Source of the DNA: Leptolyngbya sp. SIOISBB
GTDB lineage: Bacteria; Cyanobacteriota; Cyanobacteriia; Phormidesmidales; Phormidesmidaceae
Direction of reading: 5' to 3'
Assembly (NCBI GenBank): GCA_010671905.1
Contig: JAAHII010000001.1
Coordinates: 5,084,001 to 5,148,000 of the forward strand
Length of the DNA: 64,000 nucleotides
This document shows, piece by piece, positions 36,463-45,650 of this stretch (position 1 is the first letter of the stretch; every line of letters begins with the position of its first letter). The position numbers and the translations under genes were made by a program. The notes beneath the pieces were generated by a model that ran no database searches, was not told the DNA's origin, and was given only the letters and a program-made list of their open reading frames with translations.

Positions 36463-37236
36463 ATGACATCGATTGTGTTTGGTAATTTGCCCGTTCCTGG
36501 TCAAAGCGGCGATCGCGTCGTTAGTAAAGCTGTTACGGCGGCAATTTCTGCATTGTTCAAGCAGTCCGAAAAGCTAGAGGCGATTGTCCGGGCAGAGCCG
36601 GTCGCTAAGCTTTTGCAAGGGAGTGTCGATGGCTTTGACTTCATTGGCCAAGGGTTGCTGATGTATAGCGGGTTGCGGGTAGAATCCATGGAATTCTACG
36701 TGCAGTCGGTGGCGATCGACTTTGGCGCTATTTTCAAGGGGCAGGTCAAGCTTAAGCAGTCAACTCAGGCCAACATGCGAATCGTGTTGACTGAGGAGGA
36801 TATGAATGCCTCTTTCAATACCCCCTTTCTCATCGAAAAAATGCAGCAGCTCACCTTTCAAGGAGATGCTTTGAACTTTGATGATGTGCAACTCAAAGTT
36901 GAGGAAAACGGTGAGTTGAGTCTGCAGGGGCAAGTGCGGGTTGGCCAGGACACTGAGCCTCGGGCCGTGAGTTTCACGACCCGCATCGAGGTGCAGGAGC
37001 GTCGCAGCATCCAGTTTGTTGACGTAGATTATGGTGACAACCCCGCCAATCTAGAGTTGAGTCAGGCGTTGGTCAACCATCTCAATAATTTATTGGATTT
37101 CGATAAGTTTGCGCTAGATGGTATGCAGCTGCGAGTTGACCAATTACGACTCCGGAATCAGAAGCTCACCCTATACGGAATCGCCAATATCACGGACTTC
37201 CCTCGCCGCTCGGCCGCTAAAGCTGTGGCCGCTTAA
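36463..37236 (+). CDS. DUF2993/LmeA-family protein
   Basis: A 257-residue protein of the LmeA/DUF2993 family, a BPI-like fold thought to handle lipids or glycolipids. It has SGLRVESMEFYVQSVAIDFGAIFKGQVKL and a C-terminal LALDGMQLRVDQLRLRNQKL-type beta pattern. No signal peptide is visible, so it may be a soluble or peripheral membrane protein in the cytosol. It is followed at about 190 bp by the DICT-domain gene. Confidence 0.75.
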   Translation: MTSIVFGNLPVPGQSGDRVVSKAVTAAISALFKQSEKLEAIVRAEPVAKLLQGSVDGFDFIGQGLLMYSGLRVESMEFYVQSVAIDFGAIFKGQVKLKQSTQANMRIVLTEEDMNASFNTPFLIEKMQQLTFQGDALNFDDVQLKVEENGELSLQGQVRVGQDTEPRAVSFTTRIEVQERRSIQFVDVDYGDNPANLELSQALVNHLNNLLDFDKFALDGMQLRVDQLRLRNQKLTLYGIANITDFPRRSAAKAVAA

Positions 37237-37428
37237 AGACCTACCTGCTGAGGGACTACCCGGTCGGGGCAATCGCTGGGTAGGATGAAAAATGTTAATG
37301 AGTCGCTCCGGCGATGGTCATCCCACTGGCAAACCCTTTCCAGTAAAATAACTGAGGGCTTTGATCTAGTGAGTCGGTGAGATCAGTAAGGTTCCGGTAA
37401 CGCAATTGGGGCTGTAGCAACAACTAGG

Positions 37429-38820
37429 ATGGACTCAAATTCGACACTTAATCAACTGAAGGCAGCGCTACCGTCCGGGCAGTTACCCTCTAGCTATCGG
37501 GTTTACTTTAAAAACACCCTAATTGCACTGTGTCATGCCTTAGAAGACCATATTCTGAAAAGCACGGCTCAGCAGCCGGGGCAAGAGCCTTTAGTGCTCG
37601 TCACTTTCCAAGAGGGGAAGTGGTATATGCAGGAAGCCGATCGTTATTTGGAAATTGCCCAAAACTCCGCCGAAGTGGCAATTGTTGCTTGTGCTGATAG
37701 TGGCTTTGAGACTCACCCAACGGGGCAACTGGAAAATGTCTCTCTCATCGACCTAGCGCGTGATGACAGCCTAGCCAATGAATGGAATCTGATCATTGTG
37801 GCCCCTGGCTACACGGCGATGGTGCTGTGTCACGAACTGTCTCCCGAAGAGTACCAAGCGGATACTCAGCCGCGTAACGATGTTGAGCGTAAGTTTTATG
37901 GACTGTGGACGTTTGATCGTGCGGCAGTGGAGGCGGCAGCTTCGATTTTGATCGAACGGATGCGCCCCTATGACGAGGCTTTGGCGGATCGCCTCAGCAC
38001 TCTGCAGCAGCAGATGATTACCAACCCTGAGGCGGTGCCCATTGACTTGACCAGTGTGGTGTCGCGTATCGTGAATTACTTGCAAGACAGCCAAGAACAT
38101 CTCATCACCGCGAATCGTCAAGCGCAGGAACTTTGGGAGCTTGAAGGTCACGCCCTCAGGGTGAATCGCAACATGACGGCTAATAAGTTACAGGCCTTTC
38201 TGCGGATGGCTCAGCGAGTCGATGAACGGGATCAAGAGAATCCCCTCGCTTCGCTACAGGTTGCGGCCCTGGCCGAAACCCTGGGCCAAATCTTGGATCT
38301 GCCGACGATTCGGCTGCGGCGGTTACGATTAGCCGGACTCCTGTTTCGCATTGGGTTGGCGGAAGCGCCAATCGAAGTCTTTCAGCAACCCGCGAGTCAA
38401 CTGCGAGACTCGGAGTTGGTGACGTGGAATAATCGTGCCTATTTGGGGGGGCAGCTGCTGGCGGCGATGTCAGAGTTGGAGCCCGTGCGCGTGATTGTCA
38501 GTCATCAACTCGAAAACTGGGATGGCAGTGGTCGGCCAGATGGCTTACGGAGCGAAGACATTCCGTTAGAGTCACGTATTTTGCGGTTGGCAGCGTACTT
38601 TCAAGAACTTACCCAACCACGCGGCGATCGCCCTGCCCTTAGCTTGACTGCAGCGCTCGAAAAATGTGTCCAGCATGGCGGTAGTCGATTTGATCCCGCT
38701 TTGATCGAGCATTTGACAACTATTGTTCGATTGACTGAAATCGGTATGATGCAGTTACCGGATCGCCCTAGCCAGCTCCCCAAAGTTTGGCTAGAGGAAT
38801 CGCTGTCCCCTGTCGCCTAA
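37429..38820 (+). CDS. DICT sensor with a degenerate HD-GYP-like domain
   Basis: A 463-residue soluble signalling protein. Residues about 25-185 form a DICT sensory domain (RVYFKNTLIALCHALEDHIL, KFYGLWTFDR). A helical linker leads to a domain with the HD-GYP layout: LAGLLFRIGLAEAP where HDIGK is expected, then VSHQLENWDGSGRPDGL (HHE..DGSGYP-like). The first His-Asp metal pair is missing, so cyclic-di-GMP hydrolysis is unlikely and a binding or scaffold role is plausible. Adjacent genes do not suggest a pathway. Confidence 0.78.
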   Translation: MDSNSTLNQLKAALPSGQLPSSYRVYFKNTLIALCHALEDHILKSTAQQPGQEPLVLVTFQEGKWYMQEADRYLEIAQNSAEVAIVACADSGFETHPTGQLENVSLIDLARDDSLANEWNLIIVAPGYTAMVLCHELSPEEYQADTQPRNDVERKFYGLWTFDRAAVEAAASILIERMRPYDEALADRLSTLQQQMITNPEAVPIDLTSVVSRIVNYLQDSQEHLITANRQAQELWELEGHALRVNRNMTANKLQAFLRMAQRVDERDQENPLASLQVAALAETLGQILDLPTIRLRRLRLAGLLFRIGLAEAPIEVFQQPASQLRDSELVTWNNRAYLGGQLLAAMSELEPVRVIVSHQLENWDGSGRPDGLRSEDIPLESRILRLAAYFQELTQPRGDRPALSLTAALEKCVQHGGSRFDPALIEHLTTIVRLTEIGMMQLPDRPSQLPKVWLEESLSPVA

Positions 38821-38838
38821 TCTGAAAGCCGCCCAGCT

Positions 38839-39459
38839 ATGACTTCGTCTCCCACTTCATTACCTGTATCGCTTGATATTACTGCTATCCGAACTGGCAA
38901 CCAGAAGAACTTAAGCGAGGCGATGCTGGCTGGGCAAGATTTGTCTGGGGCGGATTTAGAGGCGGTTAATTTGGCTAAAGCTAATTTGGCGGGTGCTAAT
39001 CTGGCCGGTGCCAATCTCCGCCAAAGTAATCTGCGCTGCAATCTGCGGGGGGCTAACTTGGGAGGGGCTGATTTGATGGGGGCTGACCTCCGCAACGCTG
39101 AGTTGCAAGGCAGTACCTTCATCGAAGCACGGTTTCAAAACACGAGTTTTGCAGGCGCTTTTATGGCCGGAGTGAACCTTAGTCAAGCTGACTTAACTGG
39201 CTCTGATTTTCGCGGTGCTGATCTGCGGGGGGCCGATTTGCGTGAGGCCAAACTTGAGCAAGTCGATTTTAGCAACGCCAATTTGGCCGGAGCGAATCTG
39301 TCTGACGCCAATCTGGAAGAAGCGATTTTGAATGGGGCAATTGTCCGGGGCACCAATTTCACCGGGGCTAATTTGCTGTGTGTGGAAGGTGAAGGTGTGG
39401 CTTGGGAAGGTGCCTGTCTCGACGGTGCAGCGAGTGCAGGTAGTATCCTAGACACCTAA
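38839..39459 (+). CDS. Cytosolic pentapeptide-repeat protein
   Basis: A 206-residue protein made almost entirely of pentapeptide repeats of the A(N/D)LxX type (for example SGADLEAVNLAKANLAGAN and RGADLREAKLEQ), about 30 repeats without a signal peptide. Such beta-helix proteins occasionally mimic DNA and inhibit gyrase, but no specific role is known. It starts 18 bp after the DICT gene and 26 bp before the DUF4079 gene, which suggests an operon. Confidence 0.85.
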   Translation: MTSSPTSLPVSLDITAIRTGNQKNLSEAMLAGQDLSGADLEAVNLAKANLAGANLAGANLRQSNLRCNLRGANLGGADLMGADLRNAELQGSTFIEARFQNTSFAGAFMAGVNLSQADLTGSDFRGADLRGADLREAKLEQVDFSNANLAGANLSDANLEEAILNGAIVRGTNFTGANLLCVEGEGVAWEGACLDGAASAGSILDT

Positions 39460-39485
39460 GCTGCATGTAAACCGGAGATAGCGGT

Positions 39486-39953
39486 TTGAATCTCCCTTCT
39501 TTTATCTGGTTATGGCGCATCGCTGCCTGGTCGATGGGCCTCACAGTCTTCCTATTTGTGTGCCTGGCCGCCCTCGGTGGCTGGATGCGCTATCTCCGAC
39601 TGCAAGGGGAGACTGTGCCTGCTATCGATACCCAAACATCGCTGTTTCCCAGTTTGCGTCGCGTGCATTTCAGCCTTGGCATGATGCTCGTATTTACGAT
39701 ACTCCTCCTCCTCTCGATTGGGATTGTGGGTACCTTGGGACATTTTGGGAGCTTAGGGCATTCTCCCCATTTGCCAGTTGGCCTGACGGTAGTGACCTTG
39801 ACCCTGGCTTCGGCCTGGTCCGCCACCCAGATTAATCATCCCCAGAAGCCGTGGGCGCGATCTCTCCATCTCACCTTGAACAGTTTGCTAATGGTTGCTC
39901 TGGCCCTCGTCTCCTGGTCTGGTTGGCTCGTCGTGCAAAAATATTTGCCTTAA
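39486..39953 (+). CDS. DUF4079-family membrane protein
   Basis: A 155-residue cyanobacterial membrane protein with four hydrophobic segments, of the DUF4079 (cytochrome b561-like) type. Histidines in RRVHFSLGMM, GHFGSLGHSPHLPVG and LHLTLNSLLM could bind haem (inference). The start is TTG at 39486. It is the last gene of the short DICT-pentapeptide run. Confidence 0.72.
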   Translation: MNLPSFIWLWRIAAWSMGLTVFLFVCLAALGGWMRYLRLQGETVPAIDTQTSLFPSLRRVHFSLGMMLVFTILLLLSIGIVGTLGHFGSLGHSPHLPVGLTVVTLTLASAWSATQINHPQKPWARSLHLTLNSLLMVALALVSWSGWLVVQKYLP

Positions 39954-39977
39954 ATAACCTGAGTGGTAATTTCTGGT

Positions 39978-40019
39978 TTTTTGCAACAAGGCATCTTGAA
40001 CCTATCCTTGTTGCAAAAA
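39978..40019. repeat. Perfect 14-bp inverted repeat
   Basis: The arms 39978-39991 and 40006-40019 (TTTTTGCAACAAGG and its complement) are exact, with a 14-base loop. The T run is on the 5' side and the A run on the 3' side for both strands, the reverse of an intrinsic terminator. It lies 25 bp after the DUF4079 stop. Confidence 0.75.
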
Positions 40020-40262
40020 CTTGGAGTATGCGTTTGCCCTGCTCTTGCGGCCTATTCTCTGTTGGCAGTAAGGTAAAACAAGGGTCGATCCCAATTATTC
40101 TTTAGTCCACCCACATGTCTGCTTGGTCTGCTATTAGATGACAATGACATCGGCGGGTAAGCCCTGCCGACGACAGCTACCGAGACGGGTTGAGAGCGAC
40201 GTTCTCCATCCCTTGTTCCAGCTATCGCCCTAAAAAAGACACTGAAGGCGTTTTCCCAAGAA

Positions 40263-42011
40263 GTGGGGAAGCCTCCAGTGCCCAAACAAACGATTCAAAG
40301 TTATCAAATCAGAGTGTATATGAACGCCCGAGAGCTCGGTTTAACGCAGAGCGATGCAGCTTCGATTGCCGAATTTTCGGACCGCACCGGCCAGCGCATT
40401 GAGGCCGGAACGCATCAACCCAATCGCGGTCGGGTGCGGGACTGGCGCACCAGCGCTGACCCGCTCGCGGGGGTATGGGAAGAAGAACTTGAACCGATGC
40501 TGAGACGGGAGCCACGGCTAAAGCCGACAACACTGTTCGAGTATTTGCAAGAGCGTTATCCAGGACAATATCCCCAAGTGCTGCGGACCGTGCAACGGCG
40601 CGTTCGAACCTGGAAAGCATTGCATGGCGAAGCCCCGGAAGTCATGTTCGAGCTGCGCCACGAGCCTGGTGTGATGGGCATCTCCGACTTTACTGAGCTA
40701 AAAGGGGTGGAGATCACTATCAGCGGAAAGCCATTTGAGCATCTGCTCTATCACTACCGTTTGGCCTACAGTGGCTGGCGTTATGCCCAAGTGATTCAAG
40801 GCGGCGAGAGCTTCATCGCCTTGTCGGAAGGGCTACAGAATGCCCTATTTGCCAGTGGCGGCGCGCCCCAAGAGCATCGCACGGATAGCCTCAGTGCGGC
40901 CTATCGCAATACCGGTGGCAAAGGGCACAAACCGTTGACCCGCCTCTATGACGACCTGTGTCACCACTATCGTCTGAGACCGACGCGCAACAACAAAGGG
41001 ATTGCTCATGAGAATGGTGCGATTGAATCGCCTCACGGTCATCTCAAGAACCGCATTACCCAGGCGCTCTACCTTCGCGGCAGCCGTGACTTTGCTAGCG
41101 TGAGCGACTATCAAGCCTTCATTAACAGCATTGTCGCCAAGCTCAACCAGCAGCATCAGGCCAAGTTTGCCGAAGAGCAGAAGCATCTGCAGCCCTTACC
41201 GCCCAAACGGGTGGCCGACTACGAAGTCCTCACTGCCAGGGTCAGCAGTCGCAGCACCATTGATGTGCGTTGCATTCTCTACACCGTGCCGTCCCGATTG
41301 ATTGGTCGCCAGCTTGAACTCCATCTCTACCATGACCGCATCTGTGGCTATCTCGAACGCCAGGTCGTCGTGGAACTGCCGCGCCTGCGTGTCACCGCCA
41401 AAGACAAACGCCGCGCTCGGTGCATCAACTATCGTCACGTCATTGAAGGGCTCAGGCGTAAACCCAGAGCCTTTATCTACTGCACCTGGCAGCAAGACTT
41501 ATTACCCAATGCCCCTTACCGGCAGTTGTGGCAACAGCTTCAAGCTGACTTTGATATCGATAGCGCCGCCGTCCTGATGGTGGAAGCGCTCTACATTGCC
41601 GCTACTCAGGACAAAGAATCTGCTGTCGCCGAGTATCTAGTGGCTCAGTTGGCTGCTGGCACCCTAACTTTATCTACCTTGCAACGACACTTTCAGCTCT
41701 TGAAGGAAACGACTCTACCGACTGTGCAGGTGCAACAACATGACTTGAAAGACTATGACCAACTCCTCCAGCCAGACGCCGCAATTGAGTCCCTACCAGA
41801 GTCTCAGCCTCCACCTCAAACGCTTGCGCCTCTCCCACATGCTCCAGCATTGGGAGACCCTGGAACATCAGGCCATGCAAGAACACTGGTCTTACGCTCA
41901 ATTCTTGCTGGCACTTTGCGAATTGGAGGTGGACCGACGCTGGAGTGTGCGCCTCAAACGTGCCCTGCAAGAGGCTCAACTGCCCGCCGCCAAAACGGTT
42001 TCCAACTTTGA
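40263..42011 (+). CDS. istA: IS21 transposase IstA
   Basis: A 582-residue transposase with an N-terminal HTH (VYMNARELGLTQSDAASIAEF) and a DDE integrase core. The core has GISDFTELKG (first Asp), EHRTDSLSAAYRN (second Asp) and KGIAHENGAIESPHGHLKNR (Glu). The frame runs 257 bp into istB, giving a Pro-rich C-terminal tail (LPESQPPPQTLAPLPHAPA). Other IS21 elements overlap by only a few bases, so the tail is notable. Start ATG at 40263. Confidence 0.9.
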   Translation: MGKPPVPKQTIQSYQIRVYMNARELGLTQSDAASIAEFSDRTGQRIEAGTHQPNRGRVRDWRTSADPLAGVWEEELEPMLRREPRLKPTTLFEYLQERYPGQYPQVLRTVQRRVRTWKALHGEAPEVMFELRHEPGVMGISDFTELKGVEITISGKPFEHLLYHYRLAYSGWRYAQVIQGGESFIALSEGLQNALFASGGAPQEHRTDSLSAAYRNTGGKGHKPLTRLYDDLCHHYRLRPTRNNKGIAHENGAIESPHGHLKNRITQALYLRGSRDFASVSDYQAFINSIVAKLNQQHQAKFAEEQKHLQPLPPKRVADYEVLTARVSSRSTIDVRCILYTVPSRLIGRQLELHLYHDRICGYLERQVVVELPRLRVTAKDKRRARCINYRHVIEGLRRKPRAFIYCTWQQDLLPNAPYRQLWQQLQADFDIDSAAVLMVEALYIAATQDKESAVAEYLVAQLAAGTLTLSTLQRHFQLLKETTLPTVQVQQHDLKDYDQLLQPDAAIESLPESQPPPQTLAPLPHAPALGDPGTSGHARTLVLRSILAGTLRIGGGPTLECAPQTCPARGSTARRQNGFQL

Positions 42012-42552
42012 CTGGGAACATGTCCCGAAGCTCAATCCCGCTCCTTTGATGCAACTGGCCACCGATGCTGGTTGGCTAGAGAGAGCCGAAAACTGTTTAA
42101 TCTTCGGGCCTTCCGGGGTGGGGAAGACCCATTTGGCGGCAGCCCTGGCGCGGGCTATCGTCGAACTGGGTAAACGGGCGAAATTCTTCACGGCTACCGC
42201 TCTGGTGCAACAACTACAGCAGGCCAAACTCCAGTTGCAACTGCCCGCTTTGCTCAAAAAGCTGGACCGATTTGACTTGCTCGTCATTGATGACCTCGGC
42301 TACGTCAAAAAGTCGGAGGCCGAAACCTCGGTCCTCTTTGAGCTGATTGCCCATCGCTACGAACGGCGCAGTCTTCTCATCACGGCCAATCAGCCCTTCA
42401 GTCAATGGGACACCATCTTTGCTGATGACATGATGACCGTCGCGGCGGTAGATCGCCTCGTGCATCATGCCTTGATTGTCGAAATCCATACCGATAGCTA
42501 TCGCAAACGCGCGGCCGCCTCTCGCTCAACTGCAGCCAATCCTTCAGACTGA
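41755..42552 (+). CDS. istB: IS21 helper ATPase IstB
   Basis: A 265-residue AAA+ ATPase that activates IstA and selects targets. Walker A is IFGPSGVGKTHLA, Walker B is LLVIDDLGYV, and the sensor region is ADDMMTVAAVDRLVHHA. The start ATG at 41755 lies inside istA in another frame (a 257-bp overlap). The gene appears intact. Confidence 0.93.
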   Translation: MTNSSSQTPQLSPYQSLSLHLKRLRLSHMLQHWETLEHQAMQEHWSYAQFLLALCELEVDRRWSVRLKRALQEAQLPAAKTVSNFDWEHVPKLNPAPLMQLATDAGWLERAENCLIFGPSGVGKTHLAAALARAIVELGKRAKFFTATALVQQLQQAKLQLQLPALLKKLDRFDLLVIDDLGYVKKSEAETSVLFELIAHRYERRSLLITANQPFSQWDTIFADDMMTVAAVDRLVHHALIVEIHTDSYRKRAAASRSTAANPSD

Positions 42553-42688
42553 GCTTAGCGGCATTAGCGATCATCGTTGTCGTTTCGATCATTGCTGTCG
42601 CGACAAGAGGACAATGCCGTTGCCGATCGCGCTCGCGGATCCTCACACTCGACTATCTAGCTGTCGCGTCACGCTAAAAGCTTGACAT

Positions 42689-44905
42689 TCAATAGTCTGC
42701 TAAGTCGTAACGGACATTCGAGAACTGGCGTTCGCAAAAGTAGGCGGCGATCGCCGGTAGCGTTGCTTGAGTCTGGTAAGAAACCAATTCTTCAATGCTC
42801 ACTGTCAGGCCAGATTGCGCCACCTCACCATAGAGCGAGTAACTTAAAGGAATCTCCGCATACGCTTCAATATTCTCTCTGTCTTCCTCTCTAACGAAGT
42901 AATAAGCTCCTATCCGCTCTGCTAGCCGTTCTTGAACGTTTAGTAATCGTTGATGCAAATCTTCCATGCTGCGGGTGTACGCTTCCTCGTCATGCTTCTC
43001 TTGAACGTACGCATATCCCAGAGCCATTTGCTGATTTTCTAAGTCCAGTTCCTCTAGAAAGAGTGCGACTGTGTCTGCATCAATCCGCTTTTCACGACTG
43101 TCAAGCAGCTGTTGCGCAGCCGCTCTTTGAGCTTGATAAAGCTCGGCAAACCATCTTTGATCGGCCGAAGTTGCCCAGCCATCATGGCCAATCATGGAAC
43201 CCACAATTCCTTTTACCCAGGAGAAATTTGGCGATAGAGACTGTAGATAGGTGTCTTCTTGAGCTGCTATGAGCTGGGCGTAGGTGTAGCGGGCATTGGC
43301 CTGCTGCACTAACTCTTCAGGCGGGTGCTCAGTTGTAGGAGGGTCCCACGGGGCACGTAGTGGACCGATAGAAACAGCGTCTTCTGAGTGCGTGAAGTTT
43401 TCTGAAACAGTGAAGAAGCTAGAGAGTTCTTCGGTAACTTGAGTGGCCTGCTGCTCATTGGGGGCTTCTGCCGTCATTCTCACGACCGTGCCACGACCGG
43501 CCAGCAAATCCTCTGTGAGAACAGTGGCTGCCGCTGCATCTAGGGCCGCACCCACTTGTTCCTGAGTTTGCGTGTTGAAGGTGGAGACGAAGATGGTCTG
43601 GCCAAACAGGCTCGCCGAATCATTTGATTTCAGTTGAGGTTGCAGAGTTTGCCATACGGCTTGCGCTTGCTCTGGCGTGTCTAAGGTGCCAATGAGGGTG
43701 ATCTGGAGATCGCTCATCACTGCAGCGTTTTCGTTCACCGTTGCCGTTTGCAGAGCGATGTCTGCCTGGCACACATGAGGTGTTGTCGCACGGGCGCTCA
43801 GGGTTGCTAGCTCGATGTCATCCGCGAGTTCTGTCTCGGTTGCCTCGCTCGCCGTTGGGGTTAAAATGATGGCCGCAATACCGCCAATCAAACCGACGAA
43901 TAAACTCACGAGGTATACGCACGATAAACCGACCCGCGTCGTCCAGCCTGCAGCCTCTTCCTGCCGGCGCTCCAAGATGCCTGTTAACAAAGTCGACTTT
44001 TGATCAAAGGTGAGGGTGTCATATGGAGGCTGCTGTAGGCGTTGAAACACCTGCCGAGCAAGGGCATCGGTGTTTTCCGTCGTCGTCAATGAAGTCTCTA
44101 GTGTGGAGTGGAATTTTCGTCTGAGCTGATTGCTTAACTTGGCCAAACGAAAACTGTTAGGAATGGAGAGACTAATCAAAATAGCAAAGGCAAATAGTAG
44201 TGGTGCGCCTAGTAGTAACCCCGTCAAAATCAGCAATCCAGTTCCGATGGCCTTAAAGACAACTCCTATCTGTGGATTTCGCGAAAACAGGAGTAAATCA
44301 GCGACCTGCCCCCCATCTAAGGGATATATCGGCAACAGATTAAACAGATTGAGGAACACCAGAATCGAGACAGCCTCTTCCCCCCAACTCACAGGAGCCA
44401 TCCCGCTCAGGTTTAACGCGATCGCGAGCCCGATGCCTAGAGCTAGTCCCGGTAATGGCCCCGCCAGAGAAATCCAGACCTTTTCGGTCAATGTGGCGTC
44501 TTCTTTACGCGCTGTCGCTAATGCCCCTAAAAAAGGAATGAACAGCATCGCCGTATCACGATAGCCAAATATCTTCATGGCCAGGACATGTCCACCCTCG
44601 TGCAGCAGCAGCGCCGCCACCAAAATCAATACCCCCTGTAGGTCGAATACAGAGGCATATACCACAAGAAAAAATGCAAACGTGCCTAAAAACAACCAGC
44701 TACGAGTACGGCGAGACATCGGATTTGCTTGCTGTCGTTGTCGTTGAAATTCAATGAAATCTCGTTCTGCTTGGCTCTTGAGCGATATAGAGGGCATCGC
44801 GTCAGGCACTTTTGTATTGAGTGTTGTCTTAGGTGCTGACGATTTCGTAAACCAACGCTTACGAAATTCCTCAACAATCAGCACCCCGATCTTGCGCCAA
44901 CTCAA
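42689..44905 (-). CDS. Site-2-protease-type M50 peptidase
   Basis: A 738-residue membrane zinc protease. Near residues 70-210 are the membrane core, metal motif ALLLHEGGHVLAMKIFGYRDTA and the third-ligand motif NLLPIYPLDGGQVADL. A cytosolic helical segment and one more span (near 325-350, VGLSCVYLVSLFVGLIGGIAAIIL) lead to a 380-residue soluble C-terminal domain. Its coiled-coil and SPFH-like parts match nothing I can name. Such proteases release membrane-bound regulators; the substrate here is unknown. It overlaps the upstream partner gene by 35 bp. Confidence 0.82.
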   Translation of the reverse strand: MSWRKIGVLIVEEFRKRWFTKSSAPKTTLNTKVPDAMPSISLKSQAERDFIEFQRQRQQANPMSRRTRSWLFLGTFAFFLVVYASVFDLQGVLILVAALLLHEGGHVLAMKIFGYRDTAMLFIPFLGALATARKEDATLTEKVWISLAGPLPGLALGIGLAIALNLSGMAPVSWGEEAVSILVFLNLFNLLPIYPLDGGQVADLLLFSRNPQIGVVFKAIGTGLLILTGLLLGAPLLFAFAILISLSIPNSFRLAKLSNQLRRKFHSTLETSLTTTENTDALARQVFQRLQQPPYDTLTFDQKSTLLTGILERRQEEAAGWTTRVGLSCVYLVSLFVGLIGGIAAIILTPTASEATETELADDIELATLSARATTPHVCQADIALQTATVNENAAVMSDLQITLIGTLDTPEQAQAVWQTLQPQLKSNDSASLFGQTIFVSTFNTQTQEQVGAALDAAAATVLTEDLLAGRGTVVRMTAEAPNEQQATQVTEELSSFFTVSENFTHSEDAVSIGPLRAPWDPPTTEHPPEELVQQANARYTYAQLIAAQEDTYLQSLSPNFSWVKGIVGSMIGHDGWATSADQRWFAELYQAQRAAAQQLLDSREKRIDADTVALFLEELDLENQQMALGYAYVQEKHDEEAYTRSMEDLHQRLLNVQERLAERIGAYYFVREEDRENIEAYAEIPLSYSLYGEVAQSGLTVSIEELVSYQTQATLPAIAAYFCERQFSNVRYDLADY

Positions 44906-45542
44906 TCGGTAAGATACCTGGGGGTTTACCCAAAAGATTTCTCCCTAATTGCTTCAAGTACTCTGCTCGTTGTATCGAATGCGTTTTTCCCTGTGCAAGG
45001 AACTGATCGGCTGTCAGCCTAAGAATGGTTTCTGATTTTGAGAGTTCGATCAGCTTTTGTTGATGAATCTGCAAAAGTTCGTCAACATCAACCGGGCTCA
45101 CAAACTGCTGCCAAAGCCGCTTCTGCGAAGGAAAAAATCCTGGGTCGAGCTGATTGATGGTTTCTAGTAACCCTTGGTCAGCAAAAAAAGTAGATAGAAT
45201 GACTAAAACAGAACTGGTTGTCTCAGATTGGGTCACTGTCAAGACCAAAGCCCGCGTTTGATGGCTGTTCTGTAGTAAAACCGACCACTCTAAATGTCCC
45301 TGCATGGCTTCTATCGTGTAGTAGCCAACGCGTTTAAACTGGTGCGATTCTAGAGCGGTGATGGCATCAGTAAAGTATTCGTGTACATACTCTGGGACAG
45401 CGTTTGCTGGTTGACGCTCTAGTGGATCACAAAGGAACGTTAGCCTTGACAGCTTCCAAGCGCCAATTACCACAGGCAATCCATAGAGCAGAGCCATCAC
45501 TGCGACAATGCCGAGAAACAGTGGCGAAGAGAAGAAACCCAT
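44871..45542 (-). CDS. Membrane-anchored protein preceding the M50 protease
   Basis: A 223-residue protein with one N-terminal hydrophobic span (PLFLGIVAVMALLYGLPVVIG) and a cytosolic or lumenal domain of unknown family. The open frame begins with GTG at 45566, but ATG at 45542 (MGFFSSPLFLG) has a GGAG 11 bases upstream. The coding sequence overlaps the start of the M50 gene by 35 bp, so the two are co-translated and may form a complex. An IS5-type element lies 30 bp before the ATG. Confidence 0.65.
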   Translation of the reverse strand: MGFFSSPLFLGIVAVMALLYGLPVVIGAWKLSRLTFLCDPLERQPANAVPEYVHEYFTDAITALESHQFKRVGYYTIEAMQGHLEWSVLLQNSHQTRALVLTVTQSETTSSVLVILSTFFADQGLLETINQLDPGFFPSQKRLWQQFVSPVDVDELLQIHQQKLIELSKSETILRLTADQFLAQGKTHSIQRAEYLKQLGRNLLGKPPGILPIELAQDRGADC

Positions 45543-45572
45543 GATGTGAGGCTCCAGCAAAGACACCCTTCA

Positions 45573-45590
45573 GAGGATGTTTGATAAATC
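45573..45590. repeat. Left terminal inverted repeat of the IS5-type element
   Basis: It matches the right terminal repeat at 16 of 18 positions. The TCA target repeat lies immediately outside. Confidence 0.8.
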
Positions 45591-45650
45591 GGGATATCGG
45601 TAAAAAAGCTCACTCAACCTAAGCTGAAGCTAGTAAGCATCAGCCCTTGA

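Larger units (their letters stand above)
40116..42687 (+). mobile_element. IS21-family insertion sequence
   Basis: It carries istA and istB in the usual order. The termini are tentative. The right end may be the TGTCAAGCTTTTAGCG-like inverted segment ending at 42687. A weakly similar TGTC...TTAGATGACAATGACA stretch (40116-40150) may be the left end. No matching target duplication was found. If 42687 is the end, the stop of the M50 protease gene (42689-42691) lies right beside it, so the end of that gene may be IS-derived. Confidence 0.6.
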
